From positions 1 through 13,697 of the forward strand of contig CABRXB010000006.1 of NCBI GenBank assembly GCA_902474785.1: a stretch of 13,697 bases of DNA, written 5' to 3'. The notes under the pieces are model-generated. The model was not told where the DNA came from and did not search any database. It saw only the letters and a list, made by a program, of their open reading frames with translations. The stretch comes from an uncultured Eubacteriales bacterium. GTDB taxonomy: Bacteria > Bacillota > Clostridia > Oscillospirales > Feifaniaceae. Positions 1-6,818 of this stretch are shown piece by piece (position 1 is the first letter of the stretch; every line of letters begins with the position of its first letter). Made by a program: the position numbers and the translations under genes.

Positions 1-1619
1 AGCTCAAAGCCATAGTCCTCAAGAATGGACAGGCCGTTTTGATAGGCCTTGTCGCTGAGGTGGTGGACGGCCTCTCTCATGTAGACGCTGCCCATCCCCT
101 CAAGGCCGGGCAGGGCCTTGATCTGCTCCAAGGCGGCGTCTGTTACCCCGTCGAGCACGGCAGTTCCGGGGGAGACTCCCCGCACGGAGACATCGGAGAT
201 GATGAAGTCGCTGACCACTCTGTTTGAGAGGTATTTATCCATGTCAAAACCCGTGACCATGGTATAGGTGCCGTTTAACAGCACCATGGAGAGTGTGAGC
301 GAGAGCACGACCAGCAGGGTCTTGCGGCGGTCGCGCCGCAGGCCCGCCACCGCCATGCTCCAGGGGGTGAGCTTGCCGGTCTTCTTGGAAGCGCCGGGCA
401 CGCTGGACACCCCCGTATGGCGCACGGCCTCGATGGGAGACACCTTTGCCGCAAGGCGGCAGGGGCGGATGCAGGAGACCCAGACGGTCAGCAGCGCAAA
501 CAGCGCGCCCCCCACAAAGATCACAGGGCTTGCCGACAGCGAGAAGTTCTCCGAAAAGGTGGAGGCGCCCATCACGGCGGGCACCAGAAACGCGCCGCAC
601 GCATAGCCCGCCGCAAGCCCGAGCGGGATGCCAAAGACGCACAGCAGCAGGGCCTGGCGGTGCACCAGGCTGCGCAGCTGCCGGCTGGTGGTGCCGACCG
701 TCTTGAGCAGGCCGTAAAAGCGGATGTCGCGCGAAACAGACAGGTAGAAGATGTTGTAGATGATGAGCGTGCCCGAGAGCAGCACCAGCGCCAGCACGCC
801 CGCGATGAGCAGCAGCGACGCCGCGTCGATCTCGGCCGACATGTAGGCCCAGTTGACGCCTGAGTTGACAAGCTGAGGGTCAAAGCCGCAGCGCTGCATG
901 AGGGCATCCACCTGCGCGCCGATGTTCCAGGAGGTGGAAAAGAAAAAAGAGGGGTTGAGGCTGCCCGCCATAAAGGAGGGATCGCTTGTGCCCAGCTCAT
1001 AGAGGGGCACGGTGAGCGGCGGCGCCACGCGCTCGCAGTATTCTCTTGAAAGGTAGACCTCATTTGCCGCCAGCGCAACGTCGGCCTCATAGAAACCGCA
1101 CAGGGTGAAGGTCTCGTGGTAGGTCACGCCCCTTGCGGTGAACTGCAAGGGAAGCTGCGCCCCGATCTCGTGGGGCACGCCCAGCGCGTCGAGCACGGCG
1201 GTGGAGGCGCAGGCCTCAAGCCCGCTCTCGGGCAGACGACCCGTGGTCGGATAGCTGAAGCCCCACCTTGCCGCCTTTTCCTCGGTCCAGCGGATCTCGG
1301 TGTAGGTCTTGTTGAGTTCGGGGTTTTCGCCAAAGCCGATGATGATGTTGTAGGAGAGATCGACGAGTTTTTTGTCTTCCTTTAAAGTGTCATATTGCTC
1401 CTGTGTGAGAAATTTGAAGCCGCCGTGCGCCGAGGTGCCCACCTGACGCATGGTGGCCTGTTGCAGCGTGTCCATCATGCTCGAGCTCACCGTGAACACC
1501 GCTGTGAAGAGCATGGCGGTCAGCGCAATGGCCAAGATCGCCATGACGTTGCGCGAGCGGTTTTGCCGCAGGCTGCCGCGCGCCAGCGCGCGCATGGTCT
1601 GTTTGTTCTTCACGCGCAT
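1..1619 (-). CDS. MacB/FtsX-type ABC transporter permease, 3' end cut by window edge
   Basis: This is the membrane subunit of an ABC exporter, acting in the cytoplasmic membrane with the ATPase encoded just upstream. The frame is open from an ATG at 1619 to the left edge: 539 complete residues and no stop. Hydrophobic segments lie near residues 24-46, 267-295, 322-352, 363-387 and 433-456. Between the first two is a large extracytoplasmic region of about 220 residues. One TM, a large outer domain and three more TMs make up an FtsX-like unit, and the segment at 433-456 appears to begin a second copy, so the full protein is probably a duplicated FtsX permease. The start lies 1 base after the ATPase stop, which implies translational coupling. 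Members of this family export peptides, lipids or antimicrobials, or act on cell-wall enzymes; the substrate cannot be read here. Nothing suggests it is broken. Confidence 0.9.
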   Translation of the reverse strand, partial: MRVKNKQTMRALARGSLRQNRSRNVMAILAIALTAMLFTAVFTVSSSMMDTLQQATMRQVGTSAHGGFKFLTQEQYDTLKEDKKLVDLSYNIIIGFGENPELNKTYTEIRWTEEKAARWGFSYPTTGRLPESGLEACASTAVLDALGVPHEIGAQLPLQFTARGVTYHETFTLCGFYEADVALAANEVYLSREYCERVAPPLTVPLYELGTSDPSFMAGSLNPSFFFSTSWNIGAQVDALMQRCGFDPQLVNSGVNWAYMSAEIDAASLLLIAGVLALVLLSGTLIIYNIFYLSVSRDIRFYGLLKTVGTTSRQLRSLVHRQALLLCVFGIPLGLAAGYACGAFLVPAVMGASTFSENFSLSASPVIFVGGALFALLTVWVSCIRPCRLAAKVSPIEAVRHTGVSSVPGASKKTGKLTPWSMAVAGLRRDRRKTLLVVLSLTLSMVLLNGTYTMVTGFDMDKYLSNRVVSDFIISDVSVRGVSPGTAVLDGVTDAALEQIKALPGLEGMGSVYMREAVHHLSDKAYQNGLSILEDYGFE

Positions 1620-1620
1620 G

Positions 1621-2295
<675 letters not shown>

Positions 2296-2393
2296 AACCT
2301 GCGACTCCTTTTGTCCTGGGAATTTTGAGAGAAGGGCCCCTTTGGGCGAAAGAAAGAAGTGGCCGCAAAAGGAATTCTCTCCCCTTTGCGGCC

Positions 2394-2422
2394 ATTGTAT
2401 CATGCAAATCTTTCAAGCGTCT
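2394..2422 (-). promoter_or_regulatory. Extended -10 promoter of the ABC exporter operon
   Basis: Reading the minus strand, TGATACAAT gives an extended -10: TACAAT at 2399-2394 with TG one base upstream. The hexamer 17 bases further up (2422-2417) is AGACGC, a poor -35. A good -10 with a poor -35 fits an activator-dependent promoter. Transcription would start near 2388, leaving a leader of about 90 bases before the ATPase. Confidence 0.5.
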
Positions 2423-2430
2423 TTCAAGAG
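2409..2430 (-). promoter_or_regulatory. Tandem 11-base direct repeat, probable response-regulator site
   Basis: On the plus strand TCTTTCAAGCG (2409-2419) is followed directly by TCTTTCAAGAG (2420-2430): nine identical bases repeated with an exact 11-base period. On the minus strand the core reads CTTGAAAGA. OmpR-family regulators usually bind head-to-tail half-sites about 10-11 bases apart over the -35 region. The adjacent regulator belongs to that family and this pair overlaps the -35 position. The link to that regulator is inferred. Confidence 0.5.
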
Positions 2431-2438
2431 CGCACAAA

Positions 2439-2451
2439 ATTGTGACACAAT
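2439..2451. promoter_or_regulatory. 13-base perfect palindrome ATTGTGACACAAT
   Basis: ATTGTG and CACAAT flank a single central base, 8 bases upstream of the tandem repeat and about 40 bases upstream of the -10. The size and symmetry suit a dimeric repressor or activator. It lacks a T-run and is too short to be a terminator. The binding protein is unknown. Confidence 0.35.
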
Positions 2452-2502
2452 GGAAAGAAGCTGATGCGGCCTTGTCCGCAGGACAGATCACGATAGGAGG
2501 TT

Positions 2503-2535
2503 GCCGCCCCCGCGGGCAGCATGCTGCCTTGCGGC
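2503..2535. repeat. Inverted repeat containing palindrome GGCAGCATGCTGCC
   Basis: A perfect 14-base palindrome at 2515-2528 is enclosed by GCCGC (2503-2507) and GCGGC (2531-2535), so either strand could form a long hairpin. It lies between the histidine kinase and the ABC promoter, a gene-free stretch of about 200 bases. No T-run follows on either strand. Confidence 0.4.
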
Positions 2536-2600
2536 CGATTCCCCTTGCGACTGCTCCGCAGGGTTGATCCGTCCGCTCCGAGATCGTCACTGCGGAATTC

Positions 2601-2629
2601 AAGGGAACCTGCGTCCCGCGGGTTCCCTT
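2601..2629. terminator. Hairpin after the histidine kinase, weak terminator
   Basis: AAGGGAACC (2601-2609) pairs perfectly with GGTTCCCTT (2621-2629) around an 11-base loop. It is about 40 bases downstream of the kinase stop and could end the regulator-kinase transcript. On the minus strand only TTGAATT follows, so any termination in that direction would be partial. The better T-run (CCCTTTTC) is on the plus strand. Confidence 0.4.
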
Positions 2630-2669
2630 TTCTACCCATGGCAGCCGCGGCGTTGGAAGCACCGCTTTT

Positions 2670-3596
2670 TCAACCGCCGCTTTTTTCCGCCCTTGGAAGG
2701 TAGAGGGAAAAACAGGCCCCCTGCCCCGGCTTTGAGCGCACCTGCAAATAGCCGCCCTGGGCCAAAACGATCTCGCGCGCCAGATAAAGCCCAAGGCCCA
2801 CGCCCTCGGTCTCCTGCGCAAGAGCGCCGCGATAAAAGCGGGCAAAGACGCGCGACTGCTCCGCCTCCGGGATGCCAGAGCCGGTGTCTGCCACGTCAAT
2901 ACGGCAGAAGAGTTCAAAGCAGGTGGCGCGCAGGCAAACGCGGCCGCCGGCGGGCGTGTATTTCACGGCGTTGTCCACCAGGTTGAAAAGGGCCTCTGCC
3001 GTCCAGTGTCCGTCAAACAGCGCAATTGCATCGGTGGGCTCCACCTGCAAGGTCAGATTCTTTTTCTCGGCCTGCGGGCCCATCTGCGCCGCGGCCTGGG
3101 CGAGCAGCGCGGCTACGGGCTGGACTTTTGGCTGCATGACAAAGATGCCCGCCTCCAGCCGCGAGAGCTTGACCAGCGCGTCGATGAGAAAGCGCAGCTT
3201 GTCCGTCTGCTCGAGCAGGGCGGCGGCGCAGGCGTGGCTCTGTTGGTCGAGCGGAGCTTCGGCCAGCAGCTCGGCATAGAGCGAGATGTTTGAAATGGGG
3301 GTTTTGGTCTGGTGGGAGATGTCGCTGATCAGGGTTTTGATGCGCGCCTGCTCCTGCGCCAGGCGGTCGGCCGTCAGCGCGTCGACGCGCAGGTAGTCGG
3401 CGAGCTGGGCCTCGAGCGCCGAGGGGAGCTCTTCGTCGAAGGAGAGATCCTGGGCGCCGCCGTTCATGGCGCGTTCGACCATGGCGCGGCAGCGGTTTAA
3501 AATGGCCTCGGTGCGCCGCCTTTGCCAAAGGGCGGCCGAAAGAGCGACAAGCCCCAGCGCGCAAAGGGCTGCGCCCAGAAAAGAAAACGATCTCAT
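2670..3596 (-). CDS. Sensor histidine kinase with one TM segment and no outer sensor domain
   Basis: A 308-residue membrane-bound kinase that should phosphorylate the regulator encoded just upstream. Residues 5-24 form the only membrane segment and are followed directly by cytoplasmic sequence, so there is no extracytoplasmic sensing domain. The phosphoacceptor His95 lies in SHQTKTPIS, a variant H-box common in Firmicutes. The N-box is NLVDNAVKYTP near 205-215, G1 is DTGSGIP near 237-243, the F-box is RFYRG near 253-257, and G2 is GVGLGL near 265-270. The ATG at 3596 overlaps the regulator's stop as ATGA. Kinases without a sensor domain beside an ABC exporter often sense through that transporter, as in BceS-like systems; that is inference here, and BceS itself has two TM segments. 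Confidence 0.93.
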   Translation of the reverse strand: MRSFSFLGAALCALGLVALSAALWQRRRTEAILNRCRAMVERAMNGGAQDLSFDEELPSALEAQLADYLRVDALTADRLAQEQARIKTLISDISHQTKTPISNISLYAELLAEAPLDQQSHACAAALLEQTDKLRFLIDALVKLSRLEAGIFVMQPKVQPVAALLAQAAAQMGPQAEKKNLTLQVEPTDAIALFDGHWTAEALFNLVDNAVKYTPAGGRVCLRATCFELFCRIDVADTGSGIPEAEQSRVFARFYRGALAQETEGVGLGLYLAREIVLAQGGYLQVRSKPGQGACFSLYLPRAEKSGG

Positions 3597-4270
3597 GGGC
3601 TCACCGCCCAGGTGTAGCCAATGCCGTAGACCGTCTTGATGTAGACGGGACTTGATGGGTTGTCCTCGAGCTTGTCTCGCAGCCGGCGCACGCTGACCGA
3701 CAGAGCGTTTTCCTCTACAGAGTCGGCCTCGTGCGCCCAAACGCCTTCGATCAGGCGGTCGCGCGTCATGACGATGCCGCGGTTTTCGACCAGCAGCCGC
3801 AGCAGCCGCTGCTCGGTTTTGCTGAGCTCCACCGGCTGGCATTCTTTTGAAAAACGCATCTGCTCAAAGTCAAACACAAAGGAGTCGATGGAAAAGGGCG
3901 CCCTTTGTGAAAGACGTCGGCGCAGCAGCGCATGCACTTTGGCGCGCAGCACCGCGAGGCTGAAGGGTTTGGTCACGTAGTCGTCGGCCCCGAGTTCCAG
4001 CCCCGTGACGATATCGGTCTCGAGGTCGTTGGCGGTTAGCACCAGCAGCGCAGGGCCTTTTTGCAAATGGAGTTGTTGTAACAGCGAGAGGCCGTTTCCG
4101 TCGGGCAAATTGAGGTCGAGCAGCACGAGGTCAAAGGGCTGGCCTGCCAGAAGCTCTCTTGCCTGCGCCAGCGTGTAGGCGCAGGCAAGCGTCACGTCGC
4201 CGCTTTGCAGCGCCAGCGTGATGCCGGTGCTCAGAGCCCGATCGTCCTCCACAATGAGAATGTGATTCAT
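3593..4270 (-). CDS. OmpR-family DNA-binding response regulator
   Basis: A 225-residue cytoplasmic transcription factor. The receiver domain covers about residues 1-115: acidic pair D9/D10 in VEDD, phosphoacceptor D52 in LLDLNLPDG, conserved T79 in LTAND, and K101 in TKPF. The winged-helix domain covers about 125-225, with RLLRLLVENRG, the VRRLRDKLE recognition-helix region and the C-terminal YIKTVYGIGYTW typical of OmpR/PhoB proteins. The ATG at 4270 was chosen because the protein starts exactly at the receiver (MNHILIVEDD) and AAAGGAA lies about 10 bases upstream; the longer open frame upstream is not receiver sequence. It is first in its operon, and its likely targets include the ABC promoter downstream. 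Confidence 0.95.
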   Translation of the reverse strand: MNHILIVEDDRALSTGITLALQSGDVTLACAYTLAQARELLAGQPFDLVLLDLNLPDGNGLSLLQQLHLQKGPALLVLTANDLETDIVTGLELGADDYVTKPFSLAVLRAKVHALLRRRLSQRAPFSIDSFVFDFEQMRFSKECQPVELSKTEQRLLRLLVENRGIVMTRDRLIEGVWAHEADSVEENALSVSVRRLRDKLEDNPSSPVYIKTVYGIGYTWAVSP

Positions 4271-4325
4271 GGGCACGCCGTTCCTTTCTGAAAAGCGCCC
4301 GGAAAAATGGCGCTTTGTTTTTTTC

Positions 4326-4334
4326 AGTATACCA
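4326..4334 (-). promoter_or_regulatory. Extended -10 promoter of the regulator-kinase operon
   Basis: The minus strand reads TGTGGTATACTGAAA. TATACT (4331-4326) is preceded by TGG, an extended -10, and the -35 region is poor. Transcription would start near 4320, about 50 bases before the regulator. The same 15 bases recur at the ttcA promoter (11466-11480). Confidence 0.65.
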
Positions 4335-4344
4335 CAAAAGGCAT

Positions 4345-4615
4345 GAAGGTAACAGGGCGACGGGCAAGTCCTCGCTCCGGGCGCTGCGGCGCTGCGGCAG
4401 AGCGCGCCCCAAACGCGCCCCGCGAAAAGCAAAACAGGACAAGGGGAAAGGGGGCGTTGTCTCCCGCGGGGAGAGGAGAGATTTTTTTCAAGACCAGCCG
4501 CGACAAAAGTCTTGACGACCAATGAAAAACGCAAGGGCTTTTGCGGCGTTTATTGAAACTGAAAGGGTTGCGCTGCGCATCATGGTCCAATCGTTGTTGA
4601 GCGTTTTCCGGGCAT
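4345..4615. other. Gene-free spacer with two inverted repeats
   Basis: No plausible gene was found; the open frames here lack a ribosome binding site and any family resemblance. TCTCCC-GCG-GGGAGA (4460-4474) is followed 7 bases later by seven Ts (4482-4488), which is a poor terminator because of the gap. TCAAGAC (4488-4494) and GTCTTGA (4509-4515) form a second inverted repeat. The spacer separates the minus-strand regulator operon from a plus-strand promoter at 4616. Confidence 0.5.
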
Positions 4616-4644
4616 TTGACAGATGGCGTCGGCTACAATATACT
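4616..4644 (+). promoter_or_regulatory. Near-consensus promoter (TTGACA, 17 bases, TATACT)
   Basis: TTGACA at 4616-4621 and TATACT at 4639-4644 are separated by exactly 17 bases. It is one of the two best-matching promoters in the window, yet no gene starts within 500 bases downstream. Transcription would start near 4650. Confidence 0.75.
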
Positions 4645-4649
4645 GGGGT

Positions 4650-4975
4650 CAAAAGAAGGCGCGCACACCGGCGCATGGCGCTTAACGCTTGTCAGGGCAA
4701 CGGGAGAAAAGGGCGAGCCAAAGCTGACTGAGCGGGCCTTTTGACGCAAGAGGACGAAAGGCGCCCCTTCAAAAAAAGAAAAACAGCTCGGCTTTTTGTT
4801 CCAGTATTCTGAAAAAAGTGGGCTGCGACTTAGGCGGCGGCAGAGGACGAGGGGGCGCGCGGCGCCGCGGGTAAGGTATGGGCTTATCTGGCGAGGGCCA
4901 CGGCGCGGTCAAGAAAAACGCCGACAAGAGGCGGCCCGATGTTCACAGCTCAAGCGGACAGGGCCGCCTTTTTTC
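4650..4975 (+). ncRNA. Candidate structured noncoding RNA, about 325 bases
   Basis: This stretch is bounded by a near-consensus promoter and an intrinsic terminator and has no credible coding sequence. Possible stems, in order: 4648-4655 with 4738-4745 (8 bp, though its first bases may precede the start site), enclosing 4691-4695 with 4724-4728 (5 bp); 4761-4770 with 4849-4858 (10 bp with one G-U); 4870-4875 with 4883-4888 (6 bp); 4901-4905 with 4919-4923 (5 bp); then the terminator stem. I looked for hallmarks of SRP RNA (the GGAAG...GCAGCC core), tmRNA and RNase P RNA and found none; 6S RNA cannot be excluded by eye. It could instead be a long leader for the GH3 gene ended by attenuation. 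Pairing in GC-rich DNA is cheap, so the promoter and terminator are the stronger evidence. Confidence 0.4.
4929..4974 (+). terminator. Intrinsic terminator
   Basis: AGGCGGCCC (4929-4937) pairs perfectly with GGGCCGCCT (4961-4969), followed by a run of six Ts (4969-4974). The 23-base loop is long, but the stem and T-run are good. It would end the transcript started near 4650. Confidence 0.75.
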
Positions 4976-5073
4976 TCTCAAAGCTGCCGCAAACACGCTG
5001 CAGGTAAAACGGCAAAAAGTACGCGGCCGCGTTTGACGCGTTGCGGCTGTCCGGTTGCGGCTCTGTCGCCCGG

Positions 5074-5110
5074 CGCGCCGAAGATGCTCGACCCAAACGG
5101 CGCGTTTTTT
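5074..5110 (+). terminator. Second intrinsic terminator, upstream of the GH3 gene
   Basis: CGCGCCG (5074-5080) pairs perfectly with CGGCGCG (5098-5104) and is followed directly by six Ts (5105-5110). It lies 84 bases before the GH3 start in the same direction. It could be a backup terminator for the upstream RNA, or an attenuator if GH3 transcription begins upstream. Confidence 0.65.
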
Positions 5111-5193
5111 AGAGACGACAACATGTGTTCTGGCGCAACGTGCGAAAGCGCGGCGGCGCCCTTGCATTGCTGTGGGCAGAAAAGGAGTAGACG

Positions 5194-6459
5194 ATGAAAC
5201 AACGTGTTTTGAAGCGGGCGCTGTGTGCATTGTGCGCCCTGTTCGCGCTGCTGGCGCTGCCAGGCGGCGCGGTGGCGGCGCGGGCGCCGATCCCGACGCC
5301 CTTTGTGGGCGCGAGCGTTGCAAACCGTGCGCTGCCCTGCGGGGTGGGCTTTGCGCTTTCGCGCACACAAAAGGAGCGAATGAGGTCGCTTTTGGAGCAA
5401 ATCCCGGGCAAAGAGCTGCCAAGCAGAGGGGAAAAGAACCCGCCCCCCACGCCGCAGCAGAGGGCGCAGGCCTGGCTTTCCGTTTTGAGCGACAGGCAAA
5501 AGGTGGGGCAGCTTTTGCTGGCCCGCTTTCCCCTCTCGGGCGCGCCGGCGCTCGCAGACAGGCTCGAGCTGGGGGGCTATCTGCTCTTTGCAAGGGATGT
5601 GGCGGATCTGACGCCCGACGCCCTGCGCGCCCTGCTTGAGAGCTGCCAGAGCCAGACGCTCGTCCCCATGCTCATGGGGGTGGACGAGGAAGGCGGGCAG
5701 GTGGTGCGCGTCAGCCGTTACCGCCAGTATCGCGAAAGCCCCTTCCCCTCTCCGCGCAGCCTGCTGTCGAAAGGGGGGCTGGACGCCGTGGAGCGCGACG
5801 CAAGGGAAAAGGCGCAGCTTTTGCTGTCTTTGGGTCTGAATCTCAACCTGGGCCCCGTGTGCGACATTGCAGGCGACAAAAACGCCTTTTTGTATGCGCG
5901 CTCGGCGGGCGACGACGCGGCCTCTGTCAGCGATTTTGTGCGGCAGGTCGTGCAGAGCAGCCGAGAGGAGGGGCTTGGCTGCGTGCTCAAGCATTTCCCG
6001 GGGTATGGCAACAATGCCGACACCCATGTGGGGAAGGCGGTCGACGAACGGCCCTATGAGAGCTTTGTGCAGCGCGACTTTCTGCCCTTTGAGGCCGGCA
6101 TCGCGGCGGGGGCGGGCGCCGTTATGGTGTCGCACAACACGGTGGCCTGTATGGACGCGCAGTTGCCGGCCTCGCTCTCGCCCGCGGTGCATGAGATCTT
6201 GCGCGGGCAGCTTCGCTTTGAGGGCGTCATTGTCACCGACGATCTGGCCATGGCCGCCGTTTCGCAGGGGGCCGACCAGGGGCAGCTTGCTGTGCAGGCG
6301 GTGCTGGCCGGCAACGATCTGCTGTGCACCAGCGATCCCGAGCAGGCTGCGGCGGCGCTGCTGGACGCGCTGGAACAGGGCAGACTTTCCGCCGAACGTC
6401 TGGATGAAGCCGTGACGCGGGTTCTGGTCTGGAAGCTCTCGCTGGGCCTGCTTTCATAG
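5194..6459 (+). CDS. Secreted GH3 beta-N-acetylhexosaminidase (NagZ-like)
   Basis: A 421-residue glycoside hydrolase family 3 enzyme, predicted to remove N-acetylglucosamine from cell-wall fragments or other glycans. The ATG at 5194 has AGGAG 6 bases upstream. Residues 1-29 look like a signal peptide (KQRVLKR, a hydrophobic core, then GAVAA), so it should act outside the membrane, unlike cytoplasmic proteobacterial NagZ. The catalytic barrel starts near residue 95. Visible motifs are MGVDEEGGQVVRV (171-183), KHFPGYGNNADTHVG (266-280) with the Asp276-His278 acid/base pair special to this subfamily, and VTDDLAM (347-353) with nucleophile Asp349. The usual FPGHG reads FPGYG. The second large domain found in GH3 glucosidases is absent, as in other NagZ-type enzymes. 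It stands alone, converging on the aldehyde dehydrogenase. Confidence 0.9.
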   Translation: MKQRVLKRALCALCALFALLALPGGAVAARAPIPTPFVGASVANRALPCGVGFALSRTQKERMRSLLEQIPGKELPSRGEKNPPPTPQQRAQAWLSVLSDRQKVGQLLLARFPLSGAPALADRLELGGYLLFARDVADLTPDALRALLESCQSQTLVPMLMGVDEEGGQVVRVSRYRQYRESPFPSPRSLLSKGGLDAVERDAREKAQLLLSLGLNLNLGPVCDIAGDKNAFLYARSAGDDAASVSDFVRQVVQSSREEGLGCVLKHFPGYGNNADTHVGKAVDERPYESFVQRDFLPFEAGIAAGAGAVMVSHNTVACMDAQLPASLSPAVHEILRGQLRFEGVIVTDDLAMAAVSQGADQGQLAVQAVLAGNDLLCTSDPEQAAAALLDALEQGRLSAERLDEAVTRVLVWKLSLGLLS

Positions 6460-6759
6460 GGGAAAGAATGAAAGACCGCTCAGCTTTTGCCGGGGCAAAA
6501 ATCTGTTTGAGCCGCTCGCATGTTGGAGCGTGCGCGGCGGCCGTGTGCCGCCGGAGCTGCGGCAGATCCACGGCTTGAAAGGGCGTACAACGTTTCCTCA
6601 AAGCGACAGAAAAGGCAAAAAGGGGCGACAGATGGGGCGCGCGAGAACCAAAAAGGGCGTCTCCTTAGGACAGGGGCGGCCACAGAAAGTGTGGAAAAGG
6701 GCGGTCAGAGATAAGCCGTCTGTCTTTACGAGCGGCAGACGCCAGGGTTCCTGGGGACA
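6460..6759. other. Gene-free spacer between convergent genes
   Basis: No credible gene is visible. TTTTGC-CGGG-GCAAAA (6485-6500), 26 bases after the GH3 stop, may be a weak plus-strand terminator, though only ATCTGTTT follows. GGCGGC-CGTGT-GCCGCC (6536-6552) is a second short hairpin. I see nothing else. Confidence 0.5.
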
Positions 6760-6804
6760 ACAGAAGCGGGGGCCTCTTGCGTTGAGAGGCCCCCGCTGTT
6801 CTGT
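6760..6804. terminator. Long hairpin between the GH3 and aldehyde dehydrogenase genes
   Basis: A perfect 12-bp stem (6766-6777 with 6785-6796) around a 7-base loop is extended by ACAGAA (6760-6765) with TTCTGT (6799-6804) across a 2-base bulge. It lies 15 bases past the aldehyde dehydrogenase stop. Neither strand has a clean T-run, so it may end transcription in both directions or act as an RNA 3' stabiliser. Confidence 0.65.
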
Positions 6805-6818
6805 GGCGTTGTCATCCC

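Noticed and set aside
2296..2403. N-terminal extension of the ABC ATPase to 260 residues
   Set aside because: It would cover the -10 promoter and the true ribosome binding site, and ATPases of this family start close to MTILQTQNLTK.
4691..4728. SRP RNA core, because of GTCAGG followed by GAGCCAAAG
   Set aside because: The conserved GGAAG and GCAGCC elements of helix 8 are missing, so the resemblance is superficial.
4796..5197. 133-codon plus-strand frame before the GH3 gene
   Set aside because: Arginine-rich low-complexity translation that crosses two terminators and lacks a ribosome binding site.
4978..6192. 404-codon minus-strand open frame opposite the GH3 gene
   Set aside because: It is the antisense shadow of a GC-rich gene; it has no family resemblance, whereas the plus strand carries all GH3 motifs.
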